Shown: positions 37,001 to 47,600 of the stretch, in pieces
How the letters are laid out: each line of letters opens with the position of its first letter
How positions within the stretch are numbered: the stretch's first letter is position 1
Origin: Marchantia polymorpha subsp. ruderalis
Taxonomy: Eukaryota; Streptophyta; Marchantiopsida; Marchantiales; Marchantiaceae
DNA: 64,000 nt
Assembly: GCA_037833965.1 (NCBI GenBank)
Contig: AP031354.1
Span: 12,440,001-12,504,000 of the forward strand
Direction of reading: 5' to 3'
Notes under the pieces: generated by a model
What the model saw: the letters and a program-made list of their open reading frames with translations, nothing else
Told to the model about the DNA's origin: nothing
Databases searched by the model: none
Translations under genes and position numbers: made by a program

Positions 37001-37454
37001 GGACTGGGATATTCAGTTACCATGGTTGGCCATGGGATATCGATTCAGTCGTCAAGCATCCTTGGCTTCGTTTTCACCATATTTTCTATTGTACGGCCGA
37101 GATCCAGACTTGCCTGCAGCGATTCGTCGTGAGTCTAGCGAGGTGGTGAACCTTGATGATCCAGATATGTGGGTGAGAGTGTGTTCTCAACGTGCAGTGC
37201 TCTTTCGGAGAGTTATGCCTGCAGCGTTTGAGAACCTTGCGATTGCTCAGCACCGAGATACGTTGCGGTATGCAACTATTCGAGGAGGAGGTTATCGACC
37301 ATCGATTCGTAGGTTCCGCGTGGGAGACTACGTCTATCTACAGCAGACTGCACCGACTACGTTGGATGTGACGGCAGGACGCACTATCCTGCGAGTGCGA
37401 GAGGTGTTACCTTCTGGAGTTCTCATGTTGGAGGGTCGTGACGGTGTCGTTTAG
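34035..37454 (+). CDS. Mosaic ORF: unknown zinc-ribbon protein joined to Ty3/gypsy integrase
   Basis: This is one open frame of 1139 codons. Residues 1-700 are unknown. They begin with KPSVESIVARRRR and, near residue 97, a second copy (LPSFEDIVARRRR). A conserved-looking stretch near 285-345 (YFVGEVVIVKRDRHVWVFGQ) resembles a small beta-barrel module. Cys pairs near 419-502 (CTIC, CNTC, CKCG, CPSC) and 576-601 (CDCG, CPAC) suggest zinc ribbons. From about residue 715 the sequence is Ty3/gypsy: an HHCC zinc finger (about 804-844), then the integrase core with Asp near 873, Asp near 933 and Glu near 968 (35-residue spacing). No reverse transcriptase or protease is present. It may be an element-encoded protein of unusual build, or a host gene fused to an integrase fossil. 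The start ATG is the first in frame and is unproven. Confidence 0.6.
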   Translation: MKPSVESIVARRRRLSSEYDAKHGIVRKEDVFRPAPQVPSSAISDSSPVPLHGPEYGTAVADPRTQGSSSGFGVDAASPQHLGNGQEDICHTPKFDMKLPSFEDIVARRRRQPDSSDSQPGDIAERDAEEWEAATPALIRALEAAGCCATPRTSGARRRSLDSFAPPLEFDIDEFASDDSTEGNYGQPYARGEGRKEGVEQTNSSSQLERESRTNPTQATPSAEAEHVHEYTKKSEIEERIEGSVSHFLPPRNCPVVRQQKQERCTGSGLGRHMYVVPPPRRRVELSEYFVGEVVIVKRDRHVWVFGQVKMLGWTGIKVWVPSVAIMVNVPLEIMYTHLRKLEDEELQKKSELAIPRGSAEDDEDEQDRIPLPATFHRRKDLVIASRKPPTNSTQVHLVRPAHLAHRTLYQPFKSSVSCTICFQLMSLMDAHKPWGCAHSCHLFCYELFVQSTSSTTCNTCSTGKTWDWKIISCKCGFSGFVRKKVDDLDPPPVCPSCLKLTPRLIPYQAAPTRVSQPESRPSTGATSSSSNPGGLTTTASQASDSSSETWATEAVIKLPRHAINIDDSEWRRVECDCGLQATLRADADPSKPLICPACSVQITKWIIPSRDDLLKSLLGYTPLDSPTSGSSPAYSCSSQPVSPLPLPKIKTPASSDFSLFDGLKRQRESPSKLLAPINTPSSRLSSPSCVLLHASAFMCWFCGASSSEDHLISYSSQRVDSQSSDPEVEDGGVDQRDVHDDALVLEFLRTSMVPGTVGAKERDRVLQRAKRYRLEGAHVLRVWEDGRVRVVPHPTQRARIVRHAHEELGHFGVKRTYSLLLGQYWWRGMHTQVQQLVSRCMVCDRVRASFNAPTPELHPLPIMGLGYRWSLDFAGPLPLTTRHHRYVLVMVEHFSKWIELVALPDKASEGVAYAFLDRVLSHFGAPAEVLTDQGTEFQGEFQVLCDKTLIDHRTTSRDHPEADGLAERMVQTVKRALRKYGLQKGHLGDWDIQLPWLAMGYRFSRQASLASFSPYFLLYGRDPDLPAAIRRESSEVVNLDDPDMWVRVCSQRAVLFRRVMPAAFENLAIAQHRDTLRYATIRGGGYRPSIRRFRVGDYVYLQQTAPTTLDVTAGRTILRVREVLPSGVLMLEGRDGVV

Positions 37455-37463
37455 AAGGATCAT

Positions 37464-37700
37464 GTGCGCAACTGTGCGCCATGCCACCTCCCAAACGTGG
37501 ATGGTACTATAGACCCAAGCTTGGCGATTGTACGTGCCGGCTTGAGGTGCATGTTATGTGGGTCAACTGATCAGGCGGCCCATATGTTGGTGTGTGATAG
37601 GTGTTCTAGGGGATGGCACATGTCGTGCTTGACTCCACCTATCGATGTTGTTCCTACTGGACGGTGGGTTTGTCCTCGATGTACTTCAGAGGGTAGATGA
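37464..37700 (+). other. PHD-finger segment of the Ty3/gypsy fossil
   Basis: The peptide contains CMLCGS, LVCDRCSRGWHMSCLTPP and WVCPRC, the Cys4-His-Cys3 order of a PHD finger (C-x2-C, C-x2-C, H-x2-C, C-x2-C). PHD fingers read histone-tail methylation in host proteins, and chromatin-reading modules at the end of gypsy polyproteins are known to guide integration. Part of a related motif, FMCWFCGASSSEDHL, occurs before the integrase at about residue 700 of the upstream frame. Confidence 0.75.
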
Positions 37701-37861
37701 CTTGATCTTCACATGTTATGAATTGCAGATAGGCGACTAACGATGGGGCGACATAGCATCCGGCCTACTGGTTCGCGCACCCACGAAGGTGCATAGCATG
37801 TAGTTGTAGATAGGGCTACCTGGGAGTCAGAGGGACCTGACCGCCAGCTAGGGGGGCGAGT

Positions 37862-38374
37862 TGTGATACCTTTGTGTGTGGACACTCTCGTTCCTTGTGT
37901 ATGTATGTGTGAGTTGTGAGTAGAGCATGTCAGCGATGTATGATGTATGGCGATACTGAGTCGCACGACAGCTGTCATGGCTCGAGATGTTGGGTCGGTT
38001 TGAGTTGAGACACGTTGAGTTTGAGTTGGAGTCGGGGAACGTTGGGAGGCGGCTAACGTTGGGCCGCGGCAGACGGGCGAGGAACGTTGGATGGAGTCGA
38101 CACCTCCCGTGGGTTATATTCGTGGCAAACTCGAAGAACTGTCAGTTCTTCGAGTTGAGCCTTACGCGTCGGGGTTTTTCCCCTTAGCTTCGACTTTTAG
38201 TCTACTTACGAGTAGTGAGTTTGGCTCGACTCTTTGTGTATTCGTGTTTCGACATTACTTTTAGTTGTGATACCTTTGTGTGTGGACACTCTCGTTCCTT
38301 GTGTATGTATGTGTGAGTTGTGAGTAGAGCATGTCAGCGATGTATGATGTATGGCGATACTGAGTCGCACGACA
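37862..38374 (+). repeat. 3' LTR region with identical 111-bp repeats at both ends
   Basis: It begins tgtgatacc right after a polypurine tract and ends gcacgaca. Bases 37860-37970 and 38264-38374 are identical. Between them is a 293-bp segment with a TATA-like gggttatattcg and a 13-bp-arm hairpin (38128-38156). Either the LTR is about 400 bp followed by a partial second LTR, or this is a small element with 111-bp terminal repeats. Confidence 0.65.
38128..38156. repeat. 13-bp-arm hairpin in the LTR
   Basis: The arms aactcgaagaact and agttcttcgagtt surround a 3-base loop. It lies after the TATA-like motif, so it would be in the LTR transcript. Confidence 0.85.
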
Positions 38375-40190
38375 AGATAAATCATAGTTAGTTTGACTAG
38401 TTATCAAAACGTGGCAACATACCATTGGACTCCTAAACATTTTAGATGTTTACTAATCCCTAGATTAAGGTGACGACATGCCATTTGTGCCTTTACAACT
38501 TCTAGAACCTCCACCTACCACTAAGTCAACATTAGACTAAATATAACCAACGAAGTTTCTATTACTTATTCAAACCGATCAAAATTAAACATGAAGTCAA
38601 AATTCTCTTCTCTTGAAATCTAGACTTTTGTATAAGACAAAAAAAAGTGCTCACTCAAATCTTCTAAAAATTCTATAGTTATCCCACCAAATATAGACAT
38701 TATAGCTAAACATAGTTATAATTTGATAAACTTAGTTACAACTAACTAGACTTAGTCACAACTAGCTAGACTTCATTATTATTAGCTAGACTAAACAAAC
38801 CATGATTAACTCCTTGGCTACTTCTAATTCTATTTCACACATACAACATCTGGTCTTACAGACCGCAACGCACCGTGCGCTCACGTACTTGCACGTTGCA
38901 ACCGTCTCGCCGCGCGAACTGATCCGTGTACGCTGCCGTTGCTTGGCCGTCTGCGCTGGAACTCGTCACGCACCTTCTCACTGCCCAGGTCGCCTGCCCG
39001 TTAGCTCGCCTCGTTTCCGCTGCACTCGTCCGACCTGCTTGATCGAGTTGTTTTTTGTCTTCACCTGCACCTCTTGACCTATGGTCTTCTTGTGGTGATT
39101 CTTTTCCTGTCACAAAATTGTTCTTATGGTTCCTCATCTGCATTGTGTGATCTACATGAAGTTATGTTTTCTGTCAAAGATTTTCAGTTTTGTCCCGCTA
39201 GTACTGCCTCCTTTTTACAATGTTAACAATCTCAGGTTGAACGAAATGATAGTCACGCAACACAAACAAGCTCGTCTCCTCTATTCTCTGTTTGTTTTGT
39301 GTACAAGAGTACCACACACTGATATTGATTCATCACTAATTACGCAGCATGAACGAGCTCGTCTCCTTTGTTCTCTTCTCTGTTCGTTTTGTAGACAAGA
39401 GTGCCACACGCTGATATTGATTCATCGATTGACTATTCAATTCTTGCAAATTCGCCTCTCCTTCAAGTTCTCCAGTGCTTTACAACGTTGAATCATTGGA
39501 CTATAACAGCCACTACACTACCAACACGCGAGACAAGCCGCAAAACAAGTTTGATCACGGAATGGGATTGATATTGTCTTGCACGATTGATTTCACGGCA
39601 ATCTTCATCACAAACTGGATGCGTTTGTCACATGACGGCTTTTGTTGCCGACTTTATCGAGATACCTCGATTTATCGCTCTAATATCACATTCTGCAGGC
39701 TAATTAGGAATTGGTGACAATGAAACATAATCAAAAAGCACAAGTACTCACAAGAGTATGTGGTTCATCCTTCTAGGCTACGTCCACGAGCTAAGTAAAA
39801 CAACTCCAATAAAACAAGGAAAGGGTTTACAAACTAGCAACTAGGGGTATTAGTATCCCAATCCCAACCGACTTCAGTAGACAAAAAATAGAAATTTAAT
39901 CCAAAGAAGGAATTAACTGCAACATGCAAGGGTATGAATATATATATATATATAATAATCTTGTGCAACAAATAGTTAATAGTTTAACTCCATTCATATA
40001 CAGAGATAATCAGCTGTCCACAATAATTAAGAAGAAGAATGAAATTACGATTTCAAGTGATTTAACCTATATAGTCAGTATATTTGAATTTAAAGTAGAA
40101 CTATCGAAATTTTTTGCTAAAAGGGTAACATCATGTCCGTTCGGTTTCATCTAAGTACAAGGGCCTGACGAGGTCCTCCCGTCCTTTTCG
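38375..40190. other. Repeat-bearing spacer, no gene recognised
   Basis: Near 38710-38800 is a degenerate ~22-bp tandem motif (cttagttacaactaactaga). 38860-39030 is GC-rich with ORFs on both strands. About 39250-39430 holds two tandem copies of ~88 bp (shared: gctcgtctcctctgttctct-like, acaagagtaccacac, ctgatattgattcatc). A (ta)n run is at 39938-39952. Confidence 0.55.
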
Positions 40191-40796
40191 CTATATTAGT
40201 TGGTCCCTAAAATTCCCTTTGTGACTGACGAAAAGGTATCCTCGAGGGTCTCCTCCGAGTCTACTGGGTTCGTCTGAAAGGTGTGGTACGGATTTGTAGG
40301 CTTTCTTTGTGAGCGGGCATAAGCGCGGAGCCACAAGGTTTACGTGGTTAGCGTTGATCAGACCCTCAGACGTACGATTCATGCAGTCGAGTAAAGACAG
40401 GAGTGGTTGCACATAAGATTATACGGTATCCGTAGACTGCCAGGGTGGAAAATTACCGAATTATTTTGTGGCTCTGCGCTTCTTGCAACCATATGTGCAG
40501 ACGTACTGAGGGGATGAATCATATTTTAAGACGCAGATAAATTAATCCGTAAATACACGTACGATTCTAAGTCCCCCGGGGATGTCATCTTTACCAGCAC
40601 ACCCTAGGTCCAAAAGCCTCGGAAAATCCACCCACTCTCTTTTGTGAGATGATTGAGCGGTGCCCCCAACAACTTTCGGCAAATGATATCCTTCATTGGT
40701 GTGGCAGAACCTAACCCTATCCTTTTGAGGTTCCGTAGTATATCCCCACGATGGAATATACAATCTGCCTCTCATTATTTCTCCACGTTTTATCAC
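40191..40796 (-). other. Two adjacent unassigned minus-strand ORFs
   Basis: 40542-40796 (84 codons, begins MIKRGEIMRGRLYIPSWGYT) is followed on the minus strand by 40191-40412 (73 codons, ends SHKGNFRDQLI). Both have a balanced, protein-like composition with Gly, Pro and charged residues, unlike the chance frames around them. I recognise no family. They might be pieces of one decayed coding sequence or a mobile element. No signal peptide or membrane span is seen. Confidence 0.25.
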
Positions 40797-43148
40797 TTAC
40801 TAAATAAGCATTAACAAGCGCCTGTGTGCACCCGCAAGGTAAAAGGAAGAGTATTGCAACAATTCTAATTGTTTCGGGTATGCATTAACATCACTTAAAC
40901 AGGCTCGGATCATAACGTGATGCAGTTTGTACTTATTCAAAGCAAGAGAGTAAAAAGGATGTGAAGATTCCATCAAGTAGTACAAGATGAAACAACAGGT
41001 AACGTGAGTCTACGATCCCGAAATAGTGAAATGAAAATGCTCATGCCAGAAATACGATAATCTAGTTGATTCATATTTACATTCAAAATTATATTTTTTT
41101 ATCTATTAATTCATTGTTGTTTATGAGACTAACTATCAGTTTAGTATTGCTTCTAGTTCATTTTGTCAGCCGGGGCTGGAATTGCAAAGATGGAAGAAAG
41201 ATAGAGTTGATTTCACTCCGATCAAAACATATAAGAAATTATATGAATTGGGCTATCTTTATTCCAGCAATCCTAGCATTTGCGAGAAATTATGAGGCCT
41301 GGTTAAGATGCATAATCTTAAACTATTGGTAAGGAAGAGCATAATCAAGACCTAGTAGTACAAGTTATGGTTGGTTATACTAAGGAAAAGTGTGAAACCT
41401 TGTAAATTAATCAATTTATTAATATTTTAGTCTATGGATCATAAGTCTAAATTTTGAGCAAAGAAGAAACAGAAAAACATATAATCATGGCATACTTTAT
41501 GTCATTTTTTTGAAAAAATATATTGAAAATTGATACATAAGTACATCAAGTTCTATACAAGTCACTTTTGTGTCTGTCTCTCTCCTTTCGATTCCCTTCT
41601 TTTGGAGCACTTTAATCTCGGTGTGCATCGCCGACTTCTGCCAGTTGATATAATCCTTCACGTTCTCGTACTTTAAACATCGCCTATTCTCAAAAAGTAA
41701 CATTCTATAAGTTATGGTCACCTCTCCATCGTATATGGGATATTTGTCCAACTTCTTCTAACAACTACTAGATCACATAGTTTTCTCGTCATGCGATAAT
41801 AAACTTCCAATTTTTGTTGTATTTTGTCTTCTCATGTTATCTACTTTGGTTTTGGCACTAGCATCTTATTGGCAAACTCCTATTGGTATTTTCTCAGTAT
41901 GGACAATCAAATAACCTCCATAACATTTGTAGCGTGAAGCATTTTATAACACTTAGAATCGATGGGAGACCTTACCGAAACCACCATTGACGAAACAGTT
42001 ACTCTCATCCACCAAGTGACACTTCAGTCTTCCACTCGATTTTGAAACCAGTGTTCCAATGCATTCCCATATCTAGCAGAGTATTTTCTTATAAAGAATA
42101 CGGAGACGGACTAGCGAAAGTGCCATCTTAAAATTAAAAATGGGAATCCCATGGGAATAGTTTCGAGAGATATTCTATATCAGGACAAGTGGGTTGGATA
42201 TCAGTCCCCTCATTTTGTAGTTGGACTATGGTCCAACTAGTTAGGGGCGTAGGATTAAGCATTCTGTTTCTTTCTCCACTTTGACCAAAAAGGTAATCCA
42301 TGTCTTCCAACGCTGATCCTCGTTGACTTTTGTGGTGAGAACATTCGAAAAGCGTTGCTTTCCGCTTCGGTGCTATCCCGTTGAATTATGAGATCTCGAC
42401 GGGGACAATCAAATGTCATATATGGCTCTGTTTATCTCAACTTATAGTCTTCTATGGATGTAATGATAGTAGGGGTGGTTTGTTTACAACAGCACAATGT
42501 TACAACAGACAGACTTCCTGGTATGAAGTACGAACGTCTGCACTAACTGACATTACATTGTATCTAAATTATTCTGTTATTCCTCATCTCGTTCAATCGA
42601 GATGAGGAATAACAGAAGGGAAAAATGGAATTATCTCGGATAAATATCAAGTCATGTCTTGTTACCAAGGTTTTTTAAATATTTCAAATCTACAGTTTTT
42701 CTGTTGATGTTGAGGTAACCTGCAGCAGATGTGAACTTCGTCTCTCAGTGAATGATAATTTATCTCTAAAGCACTCTAATGTCTTCTCTAAGTAGAAAAT
42801 ACAACTAGTTCAGCAATGTGATGGACTGCTAAGACTCCCTTTTTTGTAAGCCGTGACAAGGACATTGCACGTCGAGTATTGATGTAAACTCTTTACTTGG
42901 TATCTGCACAGAACATCGAGGGTTGATACCGTAGGCCTGTTTAGTGAGCTGTCCTGTACAGTGTAGAGTATAGATCGCCATCGACAAAGTAACCCTTTCA
43001 GAAAACGTTATTGCTGTGCGTGGAACTCATTCTCGCCATATCTTTCGATATAAAATCTACATTGTTCATCAGATTACATTAAACTCCCATTTTCACAGAA
43101 TCTGCTTAATATGGACCCTAGATCTGCCCTAGATATGGACCCGCTGGC
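40797..43148. other. Gene-poor spacer
   Basis: No gene recognised. ORFs at 41066-41332 (plus, hydrophobic N terminus) and 41497-41751 (minus, 84 codons, Lys/Glu-rich) are unassigned. A perfect hairpin lies at 42574-42615. Confidence 0.4.
42574..42615. repeat. Perfect 18-bp-arm hairpin
   Basis: The arms ctgttattcctcatctcg and cgagatgaggaataacag are separated by the 6-base loop ttcaat. It lies at the end of an unassigned 74-codon frame and has no T-run after it, so it is not a bacterial-style terminator. Confidence 0.92.
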
Positions 43149-44606
43149 ATGAGTTTGCAAGACATCATCTCCGAGGTTCTCCGAAGCAGTGGTGAGAACA
43201 TTCGTGACAGTCGTCCTCTCCATTCTTCACAGGAGTCATTGGTGGGCGTGATGACGCTTACGTCAGCAGTGTTGACCTAGTATGTCAGCCTGGCGACGAG
43301 GAAGCTCGACGAAGCAAACGGACGGCCTGCACGAGGGGTGAAATGTTCGGGCAGCGTGCAGGAAATGGAGGGCCAGCATGCATCAGACAAGCCAATGTCA
43401 AATTACGCTCTGTCGATTTTGTCTCGGAGTTGCATATACCTGCATGCCTTTGACTACTGTAATCACGTAAACTTGAAACGGAACGCGAGGCCTTCGAGCG
43501 AACAGAACAGAGAGGGAAAAGGAAGACTATGCAGAGGACATGAATCGTCTTCAAGATATCTTTTTGAGAATAACGTGGAATCAGTACATCAAAGTTGTAC
43601 TCACTAAACTGAAGAAGTCTTGAGAGTACCAGTTTGAAGTTGAGCTTCCCCTTGCACGCGGATCGGACAGCAATCCGCTTCAAGGGTTTTTTAACGACAA
43701 TTCTGGACATTGCCTTCAAATTGGTAAGGTATCAAGTAGCTGGAAGTACCTGAGTCGGAATGGTACGCGTTATCGTCTAAGCACAGAATCCCAAATCATG
43801 AAGTTGAATAATCTGATCTACAAGAAACGAAATATACATCATTCGTCACAAGATTTCTCCTCTGTTTCACGTCTATCTCATTCGGCCACCTTCGAGCCCT
43901 GCTTTCGTAACTTACCGCTCGTGATAAAGAGCTTCTACGCATGAAAATCTACATACAGAACCTCACCTTCGTAGATAAGGTGAGCCTGTGTCAGACAGAG
44001 CAAGGTTTTGTGATTTTCCTTTTAACAGATCTGCCATATACTTCTTCTCGAGTACACAAGTGGAGGACGAAATTCAGGAATTGCGCATGCTTTATCTCAC
44101 TGACTTAGACTACCATGAAGATTCAAAATTAATCAGACTAAACATGATCACTTCTTCAATCTCACTGCCATGCTCACACATGAAGAGTGCTTCATGATAA
44201 ATTTGTAACAATTCAATGAAACACAGTCTTAATCTCGTATCCAAAGGGAAAACTTCATAGTCTGCATGACAAATCGAGGAGAAACATGAGATCATCAGTG
44301 ACTTAGAGAATTACTATCAGTCATCGTTTATTGTATGATTCATGGAGGCACAAACATTCTTGAAAGCTTTTATATGAAGACTGCAATCCTCTATGGGCGT
44401 TGAAGTGACCCGATTTGTTGTTCTCGTCAACTGGACTATACAAGAGAAGCAAGTCTCTACATCTAAAACCTTGCAGTGACTAACATCTGCCACATGGACT
44501 ACGAAATCCAATTCTGGGGACAAACCGCTTACAGAACCAAATGTGTGAAATCAAAAACAGTCCTCTGATTGATCCAAAATGCAGTCCTTATCTCGGAATA
44601 TTGCTT
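43149..44606. other. Region downstream of the HsbA-like gene; unassigned ORFs
   Basis: A 43-codon plus frame at 43149-43280 (MSLQDIISEVLRSSGENIRD) and a 144-codon minus frame at 43285-43719 (MKAMSRIVVKKPLKRIAVRS) lie side by side. The second has a Lys/Arg-rich start and a hydrophobic stretch and resembles nothing I know. A small hairpin occurs at 43962-43984. The 3' UTR of the minus-strand HsbA-like gene should fall just left of 44607. Confidence 0.35.
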
Positions 44607-47600
44607 TCAGTACTTGGCAATAATCTTCTGAATCAAATCAACCGACATGTCTGTAACAGTTTTGATACCGTTTCCGATCTTCTCCATGACAGGACTCCCG
44701 GTTTTAGCATCTGAAGCTGATTCCAGGCTGTAGCTGTAAGTCTTCACGGCCTTGTCCAGGGTCACGTCGAGTGTTTGGAACTGAATGGTTGCAGAATTCT
44801 TCTGAGTAGGAATTAGAGCAATCAAGTCGAACGCCAGCCTGTCGATCACGGCCTCTAGACTCACGAGAGCGATCCGAATGGGCTCGAAGAAGGGAACCAT
44901 GGCGATGATGCCGTGCTTTCCGATGACAACATTGAGCAAGGCCTGGTGGACCTTCACGAATGTGGTGAGGGCGTCCACAACGAGCTGCGCATCTGCGTCT
45001 GGAAGCGGACCTGAGGTGACTCTATCCACTCGGACAATCCCTTCCGAGACTTTCTGGATGATCGTCGTGAATCCGGTGGCGATGACCACACCCTGCTGAG
45101 CTGCATTGAAAATGTTGATCTTCTCAGTCGCCACTCGGAGCTTGTCGGACATGTCTGTGACAGTCTTCAGTCCCTCGATGATCTTCGCCGTGGTGGCCGT
45201 GAGAGCGGCATCTGACTCGGCTGATTCCAGGCTGTAGCTGTAGGTCTTCACGGCCTTCTCCAGGGTGACGTCGAGCGTTTGGAACTGAATGGTTGCAGAG
45301 TTCTTCTGAGTAGGAATTAGAGCAATCAAGTCGAAGGCCAACCTGTCAATCACGGCTTCTAGACCCACGAGAGCGATCCTAATGGGCTCGAAGAACGGGA
45401 CCATGGCGACGATGCCGTGCTTTCCGATGACGACATTGAGCAAGGCTTGGTGGACCTTGACGAATGTGGTGAGGGCGTCGACAACGAGCTGCGCATCTGC
45501 GTCTGGAAGCGGACCTGAGGTGACCCTGTCGACTCTGACGATGCCCTCGGACACTTTCTGGATGATCGTGGTGAATCCGGTGGCAATGACCACACCCTGC
45601 TGAGGGGCATTGAAAATGTTGATCTTCTCAGTTGCGACTCGGAGCTTGTCGGACATGTCTGTGACAGTCTTCAGTCCCTCGATGATCTTCGCCGTGGTGG
45701 CGGTGAGAGCGGCATCTGATTCGGCTGATTCCAGGCTGTAGCTGTATGTCTTCACGGCCTTGTCCAGGGTGACGTCGAGCGTTTGGAACTGAATGGTTGC
45801 AGAGTTCTTCTGAGTAGGAATTAGAGCAATCAAGTCGAAGGCCAGCCTGTCGATCACGGCCTCTAGACCCACGAGAGCGATCCTAATGGGCTCGAAGAAG
45901 GGGACCATGGCCACAATGCCGTGCTTTCCTATGACCACGTTGAGTAAGGCTTGATGGACCTTGACGAATGTGGTGAGGGCGTCGACAACGAGCTGCGCAT
46001 CTGCGTCTGGAAGCGGACCTGAGGTGACTCTGTCGACTCTGACGATCCCCTCGGACACTTTCTGGATGATAGTCGTGAATCCGGTGGCGATGACCACACC
46101 CTGTTGGGCTGCGTTGAAAATGTTGATCTTCTCAGTTGCGATTCGGAGCTTGTCGGACATATCTGTGACAGTCGTCAGTCCCTCAATGATCTTCGCTGTG
46201 GTGGCGGTGAGAGCGGCATCTGATTCAGCTGATTCCAGGCTGTAGCTGTAGGTCTTCACGGCCTTGTCCAGAGTGACGTCGAGCGTTTGGAACTGAATGG
46301 TTGCAGAGTTCTTCTGAGTAGGAATTAGAGCAATCAAGTCGAACGCCAGTCTGTCGATCACGGCCTCTAGACTCACGAGAGCGATCCGAATGGGCTCGAA
46401 GAAGGGAACCATGGCGATGATACCGTGCTTTCCGATGACGACATTGAGCAAGGCTTGGTGGACCTTGACGAATGTGGTGAGGGCGTCCACAACGAGTTGC
46501 GCATCTGCGTCTGGAAGCGGACCTGAGGTGACTCTGTCCACTCGGACAATACCTTCCGAGACTTTCTGGATGATCGTCGTGAATCCGGTGGCGATGACCA
46601 CACCCTGTTGAGCTGCGTTGAAAATGTTGATCTTCTCAGTTGCGACTCGGAGCTTGTCGGACATATCTGTGACAGTCTTCAGTCCCTCGATGATCTTCGC
46701 CGTGGTGGCCGTGAGAGCGGCATCTGACTCGGCTGATTCCAGGCTGTAGCTGTAGGTCTTCACGGCCTTGTCCAGGGTGACGTCGAGCGTTTGGAACTGA
46801 ATGGTTGCAGAGTTCTTCTGAGTAGGAATTAGAGCAATCAAGTCGAACGCCAGCCTGTCGATCACGGCCTCTAGACTCACGAGAGCGATCCGAATGGGCT
46901 CGAAGAAGGGGACCATGGCGATGATGCCGTGCTTTCCGATGACAACATTGAGCAAGGCCTGGTGGACCTTGACGAATGTGGTGAGTGCGTCGACAACGAG
47001 CTGCGCATCGGCATCTGGAAGCGGACCTGAGGTGACTCTGTCGACTCTGATGATGCCCTCGGACACTTTCTGGATGATCGTGGTGAATCCGGTGGCGATG
47101 ACCACACCCTGCTGAGCTGCGTTGAATATGTTGATTTTCTCAGTCGCAACTCGGAGCTTGTCGGACATGTCTGTGACAGTCGTCAGCCCCTCGATGATCT
47201 TCGCCGTGGTGGCGGTGAGAGCAGCTTCTGATTCGGCTGATTCCAGGCTGTAGCTGTAGGTCTTCACGGCCTTGTCCAGGGTGACGTCGAGCGTTTGGAA
47301 CTGAATGGTTGCAGAGTTCTTCTGAGTAGGAATTAGAGCAATCAAGTCGAACGCCAGTCTGTCGATCACGGCCTCTAGACTCACGAGAGCGATCCGAATG
47401 GGCTCGAAGAAGGGAACCATGGCGATGATGCCGTGCTTTCCGATGACAACATTGAGCAAGGCCTGGTGCACCTTCACGAATGTGGTGAGGGCGTCGACAA
47501 CGAGCTGCGCATCTGCGTCTGGAAGCGGACCTGAGGTGACTCTGTCCACTCGGACAATCCCTTCCGAGACTTTCTGGATGATCGTTGTGAATCCGGTGGC

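Larger units (their letters stand above)
36180..38374 (+). mobile_element. Ty3/gypsy LTR element, 5'-truncated fossil
   Basis: Parts in order: integrase zinc finger and DDE core (36440-37100), C-terminal region to 37454, a PHD-finger segment (37464-37700), a polypurine tract aggggggcgag (37850-37860), and a 3' LTR beginning tgtgatacc at 37862. The reverse-transcriptase half and the 5' LTR are absent from the window; what lies upstream is the unknown zinc-ribbon sequence. It is a broken remnant with few visible breaks in what is left, so it is not very old. Confidence 0.75.

Noticed and set aside
42574-42615. Possible rho-independent terminator
   Set aside because: No T-run follows, and bacterial terminators do not apply in this setting.
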